From Phycisphaerae bacterium (GTDB lineage: Bacteria; Planctomycetota; Phycisphaerae; Sedimentisphaerales; Anaerobacaceae), in assembly GCA_030602845.1 (NCBI GenBank), contig JAUVYZ010000150.1, positions 1 to 5,791 on the forward strand: DNA of 5,791 bases. The letters run 5' to 3'. The first letter of the stretch is position 1, and every line of letters begins with the position of its first letter. The position numbers and the translations under genes are program-made. The notes beneath the pieces are model-generated. The model saw only the letters and a list, made by a program, of their open reading frames with translations. It did no database searches and was not told the origin of the DNA. Below are positions 1 to 4,000 of the stretch, piece after piece.

Positions 1-1
1 C

Positions 2-349
2 CATCCCAACGTCAGGGCCAACTTTGGCTTCAATGCCAAGTACAAGCAAGATTCGCCAACCGGGCATATCGAGTTCCGTTATTCGGACGGCCATATTGAC
101 CTGAAGAGCTCTTCGATAGAACAACTGGTAATCACCGGCGGCAAAATCGTCCAGTTCAAAGGTTGGGCATCTGTCAATAAAGAGCAAGGCCACTGGTTCT
201 TCGTAAAGGCCATCGACAATGGTGAGCCCGGCACTAACGACACCTTCGAGATCAAGGTCTGGGCTCCTGGTGTGAGTGAAGAGGGCAACCCAACCGAGCG
301 AGCTGGTGGAATTCTGCAAGGCGGAAACATCATAGTTCACACTAAATAA
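2..349 (+). CDS. C-terminal part of a probable secreted protein with a post-COAP-1-like tail domain (5' end outside window)
   Basis: An open frame runs in from the left edge and ends at TAA 347-349, giving 115 visible residues and no start. The visible part reads as a beta-rich, Gly/Asn-rich module. It opens with ANFGFNAKYK, then PTGHIEFRYSDG, then a VITGGK..QFKGWASVN segment, then FFVKAIDNGEPGTNDTFEIKVW, and closes with GGNIIVHTK. I recognise this order (FGF.VKYK, PTG..EY, F.G.a..NG...F.V.A.D, D.F.IK.W, GG.I.IH) as the tail domain NCBI calls post-COAP-1, found at the C-terminus of extracellular or cell-wall proteins in several environmental phyla. Its function is unknown to me. No cysteine, membrane segment or sorting motif is visible in this part. 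The frame is followed 32 bp later by a strong terminator, so it ends its own transcript. The domain name is from memory and moderately sure; the coding call is firm. Confidence 0.82.
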   Translation, partial: HPNVRANFGFNAKYKQDSPTGHIEFRYSDGHIDLKSSSIEQLVITGGKIVQFKGWASVNKEQGHWFFVKAIDNGEPGTNDTFEIKVWAPGVSEEGNPTERAGGILQGGNIIVHTK

Positions 350-381
350 ATTGCCCCCAGATATTACTCTGGTGAAACTTT

Positions 382-420
382 GGGGCGGCGTCTTGCAGAT
401 GCCGCCCCATTTATTTTTTC
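382..420 (+). terminator. Rho-independent terminator of the upstream gene
   Basis: GGGGCGGCGTC (382-392) pairs with GATGCCGCCCC (398-408): 11 bp including one G-T pair, around a 5-nt loop TTGCA. It is followed by a T-rich tail (409-419, ending in six T). It lies 32 bp past the stop of the secreted-protein gene. This is a textbook intrinsic terminator. Confidence 0.93.
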
Positions 421-471
421 TGTTACATTTAGTCTGAGAACACGCAACCTCAGCGAACTCTTTATACAAAG

Positions 472-503
472 AGGCTGTGAGCACAAGGGTTGCAGCCTTT
501 TTT
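472..503 (+). terminator. Second terminator-like hairpin, with a competing upstream hairpin
   Basis: AGGCTG (472-477) pairs with CAGCCT (493-498), the stem can be lengthened by G-T pairs, and six T follow (498-503). Immediately before it, CTCTTT (458-463) can pair with AAAGAG (468-473) around the loop ATAC. The two stems share bases 472-473, so they cannot both form completely. No gene lies between this and the strong terminator upstream, so it may be a back-up terminator or the end of an unseen small RNA. Because A-rich sequence precedes the stem, it could also act on minus-strand transcripts. Confidence 0.55.
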
Positions 504-505
504 CG

Positions 506-542
506 TTTGGGGAATCACAGGGGTTGGCCTACATTTGGGCGG
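506..542. repeat. REP-like intergenic repeat, copy 1
   Basis: This shares about 35 of 39 aligned positions with 693-731: two substitutions and two single-base indels, counted by eye. Shared core pieces are AATCAC, a G run, TTGGCC and TACATTTGGGCGG. Two near-identical copies about 150 bp apart in non-coding DNA indicate a dispersed repeat family rather than chance. Confidence 0.72.
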
Positions 543-618
543 TGCATAACAGCAGGGCGGAGCCATCCCCAAGCTGCGCTTGAGGCTGCCACCCGGATTT
601 TCAACACCCCCAAACAAG

Positions 619-661
619 CCTTCGACCCATTCGACAAGCTCAGGGCAGGCTAAGCTCAGGG
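619..661. repeat. PELVE-type dispersed repeat segment
   Basis: TTCGAC occurs at 621-626 and 630-635, and AAGCTCAGGG occurs at 636-645 and 652-661. The reverse strand reads CCTGAGC..TTGTCGAATGGG, which in one frame gives CPELVEW. I recognise this motif as a short repeat scattered through many environmental bacterial genomes, where it produces spurious PELVEG peptides. Its origin and function are unknown to me. It lies between the two REP-like copies. Confidence 0.62.
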
Positions 662-692
662 TAAACTCCAGCCAGGGGGGGGAACGGTGGTT

Positions 693-731
693 TTTGGGCA
701 ATCACGGGGGGTTGGCCCTACATTTGGGCGG
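693..731. repeat. REP-like intergenic repeat, copy 2
   Basis: This is the second copy of the repeat at 506-542, in the same orientation. The stretch from GGGC (697-700 region) to GGCCC (about 714-718) is an imperfect palindrome, as is common in REP-type elements. It ends about 25 bp upstream of the operon's -35 box, so it borders the promoter. Confidence 0.72.
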
Positions 732-755
732 CATTGTGGGGATGGTCTTTTCAAG

Positions 756-784
756 TTGACAGGGTTGACGGCCTTTAGTAGAAT
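756..784 (+). promoter_or_regulatory. Sigma-70 type promoter of the three-gene operon
   Basis: TTGACA (756-761, perfect -35) and TAGAAT (779-784, five of six matches to TATAAT) are separated by 17 bp, the optimal spacing. Transcription would start near 790-792, leaving a leader of about 60 nt before the ATG at 851. The region upstream is terminated, so this is the natural promoter for the nucleotidyltransferase, ACP and Re-citrate synthase-like genes. Confidence 0.8.
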
Positions 785-800
785 TTCATTTCTCTCTGCA

Positions 801-830
801 AGTGGCCCCCATACTTACGTATGGGGCACT
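801..830 (+). promoter_or_regulatory. Leader stem-loop just upstream of the ribosome site
   Basis: AGTG (801-804) pairs with CACT (827-830), CCCC (806-809) with GGGG (823-826), and ATAC (811-814) with GTAT (819-822). This gives 12 bp with single-base bulges at 805 and 810 and a loop TTAC (815-818). It begins about 10 nt after the predicted transcription start and ends 2 nt before the purine-rich ribosome site at 833. There is no T tract, so it is not a terminator. It could stabilise the 5' end of the mRNA, tune translation, or be read as DNA by a repressor. Confidence 0.6.
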
Positions 831-832
831 CC

Positions 833-841
833 AGGAAAGGA
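833..841 (+). promoter_or_regulatory. Ribosome binding site that sets the start at 851
   Basis: AGGAAAGGA precedes the ATG at 851 by 9 nt. The in-frame ATG at 821 has no such site; it lies inside the leader hairpin, and the ten extra residues it would add do not resemble the family's N-terminus. The protein from 851 starts MRLILVDSPEE, as this family does. Confidence 0.8.
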
Positions 842-850
842 ACAGTGTTT

Positions 851-2209
851 ATGCGATTGATTCTGGTTGACAGTCCTGAGGAGGTAAGAGGCAACTTTTA
901 CCCGCTGGCGTTAAGCCGTCCGCTGTGGGAACTTCGATGCGGCTTCACTTCGCTGGCAGAAAAGCTCATCGCCAGGGTCGGGGCGAGCGATGTGGCCTAT
1001 TTCGTGGCTGACTATATGGCGGATGCGTATCGTGCGAAGGCTCGCCGCCCGGTCAACGATTCGTCCGTTCTGGGCGGTGATGACCTGCTTATTGTGGACC
1101 CGCGGGTCAAGGCGGACAGCTTTGACGTGGCGGCCAAGGGGCCCAGTGAGGTCGGGGTGGATGAGCAGGGCAGCGTGCTGTATGCCCGTGTGGCCAAAGA
1201 CGACCTGGCGAAGCTGCACAAGACGCAAGACACAAGACGCAAGACTCAAGACACAGGACGCAAGACGCAAGACTCAAGACTCAAGACTCAAGATTCAAAA
1301 TCCATTGCCGAGTTCATAGGCGCGGCCAAGGCGAAGCTGCCGAACGTCAGGTCGGCAGTGCCAGCGTGGCGGTATATCTGGGACCTGGTTCTGGCCAATG
1401 CCGAGCAGATAACGGCTGACTTTGCAGCGGCGGGGCGAAACGGCATTGAGGGGATGGTGGAACAGCCGACCGCTATTCGTGGCAACAAGAAGGACATCTA
1501 TATCGCCCCAGGCGTGACGGTGCATCCGATGGTAGTCATCGACGCTGGGGGCGGCCCGGTCTATATCGACGAGGATGCTGAGATTCATCCTTTCAGCCGG
1601 GTTGAAGGGCCTTGCTACATTGGTAAAAAATCGGTCCTGCTCGGTGCAAAGTGCCGCAAGGGCAATTCAATCGGGCCGTTCTGCCGGATTGGTGGTGAAG
1701 TGGAAGAGTCGATTATGCAGGGATATTCGAATAAGTATCACGGCGGTTTTCTGGGACACGCCTATGTTGGCGAATGGGTCAACCTCGGGGCGCTTACGAC
1801 CAACAGCGACCTGAAGAACGACTATTCCACCGTCTCGGTAATGTTAGACGGGCGGCGGGCGATTGATACCGGCTCGGCCAAAGTCGGCTCTCTTATTGGA
1901 GACCACGCCAAGACATCAATTGGGACGCTCTTTAACACCGGCTCTTATGTCGGAGCGATGGCCCTGATTATGGCCACAGGTAAGCCGCTGCCGAAGTTTA
2001 TACCGTCGTTTGCGTGGTTCGTTGAGGGTATCGTTACAAAAGGATTTGGGAAAGGGAAGTTGTATGAGACGGCCAAGATGGTGATGAGCCGGCGCAACTG
2101 CCAGTGGACTGATGCGGAGCAGAGTATGTGGGACGCCGTCTTTAAGATGACGGCGCCGGAGAGAGACGAGGCCATTAAAAAGGGCCGAAGAGCAATGTTA
2201 ACTCGATAA
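851..2209 (+). CDS. Alternative GlmU-type sugar-1-phosphate nucleotidyltransferase / acyltransferase
   Basis: The product is 452 aa from the ATG at 851. Residues 1-115 match the N-terminal domain of the NTP_transf_4 / alternative bacterial GlmU family (TIGR03991-like, best known from Bacteroidetes), with MRLILVDSPEE, NFYPLALSRPLWELR and GFTSLAEKL. This family lacks the classic GxGTRM loop, and so does this protein. Residues about 208-365 form a left-handed beta-helix of hexapeptide repeats. It contains YSNKYHGGFLGHAYVGEWVN, where His287 aligns with the catalytic His of E. coli GlmU's acetyltransferase domain, then NLGALTTNSDLKN. A charged helical tail follows (about 390-452). The expected role is cytoplasmic synthesis of UDP-GlcNAc or a related nucleotide sugar for the envelope; exact substrates cannot be read from sequence. 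Odd feature: residues 124-151 are four 7-residue repeats (KTQDTRR, KTQDTGR, KTQDSRL, KTQDSKS), encoded by a heptanucleotide repeat and apparently inserted in a linker. It is the first gene of the operon. Confidence 0.88.
   Translation: MRLILVDSPEEVRGNFYPLALSRPLWELRCGFTSLAEKLIARVGASDVAYFVADYMADAYRAKARRPVNDSSVLGGDDLLIVDPRVKADSFDVAAKGPSEVGVDEQGSVLYARVAKDDLAKLHKTQDTRRKTQDTGRKTQDSRLKTQDSKSIAEFIGAAKAKLPNVRSAVPAWRYIWDLVLANAEQITADFAAAGRNGIEGMVEQPTAIRGNKKDIYIAPGVTVHPMVVIDAGGGPVYIDEDAEIHPFSRVEGPCYIGKKSVLLGAKCRKGNSIGPFCRIGGEVEESIMQGYSNKYHGGFLGHAYVGEWVNLGALTTNSDLKNDYSTVSVMLDGRRAIDTGSAKVGSLIGDHAKTSIGTLFNTGSYVGAMALIMATGKPLPKFIPSFAWFVEGIVTKGFGKGKLYETAKMVMSRRNCQWTDAEQSMWDAVFKMTAPERDEAIKKGRRAMLTR
1219..1295 (+). 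repeat. Heptanucleotide tandem repeat, 11 copies of CAAGACN, inside the coding region
   Basis: Eleven consecutive 7-bp units follow CAAGAC plus a variable base (G, A, G, T, A, G, G, T, T, T, T). There are single changes in unit 6 (CAGGACG) and unit 11 (CAAGATT). A twelfth unit (CAAAATC, 1296-1302) is degenerate. Three units make 21 bp, so the protein shows a 7-residue period. Gain or loss of units other than in threes would shift the reading frame. None of the three forward frames contains a stop within the repeat. Confidence 0.95.
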
Positions 2210-2230
2210 AAACAAACAGGAAACGAATCA

Positions 2231-2488
2231 ATGGCGACAATAGAAGAACGTGTTAAAGCGATAACGGCCCGGATTTTGAAACTTGACCCGGACCAGATCA
2301 AAGCGGAGCATAATTTCACTGTTGACCTGGGGGCTGAAAGTGTACAATCCATCGAACTGGTAGCTATGTTCGAAGAAGAGTTCGGCATTGAGATGGAGGA
2401 AGATGCCGCCCTTTCGGTGGAAAGCGTCGGCAAAGCGGTCGAATTCATTGCGCAGGTCTGCAGGGAACAGGGCGTTGACGTAAATTAA
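2231..2488 (+). CDS. Acyl carrier protein
   Basis: The product is 85 aa, the usual ACP size. A clear ribosome site, AGGAAA (2218-2223), lies 7 nt before the ATG. The fold signature is complete: helix I (residues 3-17), the D-P-D-Q-I-K turn, then VDLGAESVQSIELVAMFEEEFGIEM. Ser37 in GAESV is the expected 4'-phosphopantetheine attachment site. The helix II acidic face (E42, E48-E50, E54, E56, E57) is intact. The usual DSL is ESV here, a conservative change also seen in specialised ACPs. The protein would carry an acyl thioester in the cytoplasm for fatty acid, lipid A or other acyl chemistry. It starts 21 bp after the nucleotidyltransferase stop and 43 bp before the Re-citrate synthase-like gene, so it is co-transcribed. 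The usual fatty-acid neighbours (fabD, fabG, fabF) are absent, so it may be a second, dedicated ACP rather than the housekeeping one. Confidence 0.94.
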   Translation: MATIEERVKAITARILKLDPDQIKAEHNFTVDLGAESVQSIELVAMFEEEFGIEMEEDAALSVESVGKAVEFIAQVCREQGVDVN

Positions 2489-2512
2489 ATCCGAGTATCG
2501 GATTTTGAATTT
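2482..2512 (+). promoter_or_regulatory. Intergenic stem-loop spanning the ACP stop codon
   Basis: AAATCCGA (2487-2494) pairs perfectly with TCGGATTT (2498-2505) around a 3-nt loop GTA. The stem can extend by AAATT (2482-2486) with AATTT (2508-2512) past a 2-nt bulge. It covers the ACP stop codon (2486-2488) and ends about 20 nt before the next start. It lacks a proper T tract, so it is more likely an mRNA processing or stability element, or a partial attenuator, than a terminator. Confidence 0.5.
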
Positions 2513-2531
2513 AACAGTATAGGTATAACAA

Positions 2532-3926
2532 ATGGACAAAGTAAGAAAACGGCATCCTCTGGTGGATGCAAAGAAACCGAACCTGCTGGAGGATATCTAC
2601 CCGTACAGTATGCCTCCGCTGATTCGTTTCGAAGGCCCGGTGGTTGAATACATTGACGGCAAGGCGGTGGAGTTTGACTTCAGGGATATTAAGGACAGGA
2701 ACATTTTGATTACGGACACGACTTTCCGCGACGGCCAGCAGGCCCGTCCACCTTATACTATCGACCAGATGGTCCACATCTATGACCTGATGTCCCGTCT
2801 TAGCGGCCCGAACGGTGTGATACGGCAGACCGAGTTTTTCCTTTATACCAAGAACGACCGTGAGACGCTTGACCGATGCCGGGCGCTGGGACATAAATAT
2901 CCTGAGTGTACGGGCTGGATTCGAGCGGTCAAAGGAGACTTTCGTCTGGTCAAAGAGGCCGGGCTAAAGGAAAGCGGCATACTCACAAGCTGCTCGGACT
3001 ACCACATATTCCATAAGCTGAAATTCCGCAGCCGTGCCGAATGCATAGATAGGTATTGCGAGATTGTGGAGGCAGCCTTCGAGGCCGGTGTTCGTCCTCG
3101 GTGTCACCTCGAAGATTTGACCCGTGCGGACATCGACGGGTTTGTCTTTCCATTTGTTGACCGGCTGATGGAAATGAGCAGTGAGGTGCCGGAAGAGCTC
3201 TCCGTCAAGATTCGTCTGTGTGATACTATGGGTTTCGGAATCAGCTATCCCGGTGCTGAACTGCCGCGAAGCATCCCGAAACTTATCTACAAACTGAACC
3301 GCGAGTGCGGCGTGCCAAGCAGCCGCCTGGAGTGGCACGGACACAATGACTTCCACAAGGTCCATACTAACGCTGGGACAGCCTGGCTGTACGGCTGCGA
3401 TGTGGTGAACACCACGCTGTTTGGCTTCGGCGAACGGACAGGAAATCCTCCCCTCGAAGGCGCGATTTTCGAGTACATCGCGCTAAAGGGCGGCCTGTGC
3501 GGAATTGACACAATGGTGATTACCGAGCTGGCCGACTATATGCGTTCCATTGGCCTGCCGATTCCTGACAGCTATCCGTTCGCGGGCAAGTCGTTCAATA
3601 CTACGCGGGCTGGAATCCACGCCGACGGGCTCCGTCGGGACGAGCAGATATATAACATTTTCGACACCGAGAAACTTCTCGGCCGACCGCCTCGCGTCGC
3701 TATCACCGACAAAAGCGGCGCCGATGGTGTGGCCCACTGGGTGAACGAGTTTTTCGGCCTCAAGGGCGAAGATAGAATCAATAAGATTAAGATACACAAA
3801 CTGGCCCGCTGGGTCATCGACCAGTATGATGAGCATGGTCGCCTGACCGCCATCAGTGACCAGGAGCTGGAGGCCAGGGTCAAAGAATTCTGCCCCGACT
3901 ATTGGGAAAAGTATAAACCCCGTTAG
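2532..3926 (+). CDS. Re-citrate synthase-like DRE-TIM acyltransferase (isopropylmalate/homocitrate synthase superfamily)
   Basis: The product is 464 aa, with start ATG 2532 and a modest ribosome site (AGG at 2521-2523, 8 nt upstream). Residues about 57-325 form the HMGL-like TIM barrel. The DRE motif is in DTTFRDGQQ (D62, R66, D67, Q69). The distal metal-binding His pair is in EWHGHNDFH (H269, H271), and the GFGERTGN loop is at 298-305. AGIHADG (360-366) in the following subdomain matches the LeuA-type GIHxDG motif. The segments GPNGVIRQTEFFLYTKNDRE and YPECTGWIRA are what I recall for the Re-citrate synthase branch (CDD cd07947, Clostridium kluyveri type), not LeuA or homocitrate synthase. 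Family members condense acetyl-CoA with oxaloacetate to citrate using a divalent metal; the C. kluyveri enzyme is oxygen-sensitive and this type occurs mainly in anaerobes. There is no LeuA-type regulatory domain. It is the last gene of the operon, 43 bp after the ACP. Alternatives are another 2-alkylmalate synthase activity, possibly on an ACP-bound substrate. Confidence 0.85.
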   Translation: MDKVRKRHPLVDAKKPNLLEDIYPYSMPPLIRFEGPVVEYIDGKAVEFDFRDIKDRNILITDTTFRDGQQARPPYTIDQMVHIYDLMSRLSGPNGVIRQTEFFLYTKNDRETLDRCRALGHKYPECTGWIRAVKGDFRLVKEAGLKESGILTSCSDYHIFHKLKFRSRAECIDRYCEIVEAAFEAGVRPRCHLEDLTRADIDGFVFPFVDRLMEMSSEVPEELSVKIRLCDTMGFGISYPGAELPRSIPKLIYKLNRECGVPSSRLEWHGHNDFHKVHTNAGTAWLYGCDVVNTTLFGFGERTGNPPLEGAIFEYIALKGGLCGIDTMVITELADYMRSIGLPIPDSYPFAGKSFNTTRAGIHADGLRRDEQIYNIFDTEKLLGRPPRVAITDKSGADGVAHWVNEFFGLKGEDRINKIKIHKLARWVIDQYDEHGRLTAISDQELEARVKEFCPDYWEKYKPR

Positions 3927-3930
3927 AAAG

Positions 3931-4000
3931 CCCAGCACTAATTTTTAACAGTGCAAGATATATTTGTATCCACTGTCGATTAGTAAAAATTAGTGCTGGG
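3931..4000. repeat. Perfect 16-bp inverted repeat at the convergent gene junction (possible bidirectional terminator or small palindromic element)
   Basis: CCCAGCACTAATTTTT (3931-3946) is the exact reverse complement of 3985-4000. Inside it, ACAGTG (3948-3953) pairs with CACTGT (3971-3976), giving a nested second stem. The left arm starts 4 bp after the stop of the Re-citrate synthase-like gene. The right arm lies within the histidine kinase gene and encodes about its last five residues (to Phe-Tyr). Neither strand has a T tract straight after the outer stem, so it is not a classic intrinsic terminator, though its place between convergent genes suggests transcript ending or 3' protection. No target-site duplication is visible. 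Confidence 0.75.

Larger units (their letters stand above)
421..755. other. Gene-free, repeat-rich intergenic stretch
   Basis: I see no credible coding sequence here. Short open frames on both strands lack ribosome sites and run through repeats or hairpins. What the stretch holds is the terminator-like hairpin (458-503), two diverged copies of a REP-like repeat (506-542 and 693-731), a PELVE-type repeat segment (619-661) and a run of eight G (675-682). It looks like an accumulation site for small dispersed repeats between two transcription units. Confidence 0.7.

Noticed and set aside
380..583. Plus-strand frame of 67 codons
   Set aside because: It begins inside the strong terminator and runs through the second hairpin and a repeat copy; no ribosome site.
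462..701. Minus-strand frame of 79 codons with a CPELVEW peptide
   Set aside because: The peptide comes from the dispersed repeat, and the frame crosses a terminator-like hairpin and a G run; typical false gene.
821..850. In-frame ATG at 821 as the start of the nucleotidyltransferase
   Set aside because: It sits inside the leader hairpin, has no ribosome site and adds ten residues unlike the family. The ATG at 851 has AGGAAAGGA at good spacing.
911..1270. Minus-strand frame of 119 codons with a repeated LASCVL motif
   Set aside because: It is antisense to the conserved nucleotidyltransferase, and its repeat is only the reverse translation of the heptamer array.
1219..1302. CRISPR array
   Set aside because: The 7-bp units are contiguous with no spacers, and the reading frame continues through them.
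3931..4000. Classic insertion sequence or MITE
   Set aside because: No target-site duplication is seen and the unit is only 70 bp with no transposase; kept only as a palindromic repeat of unknown origin.
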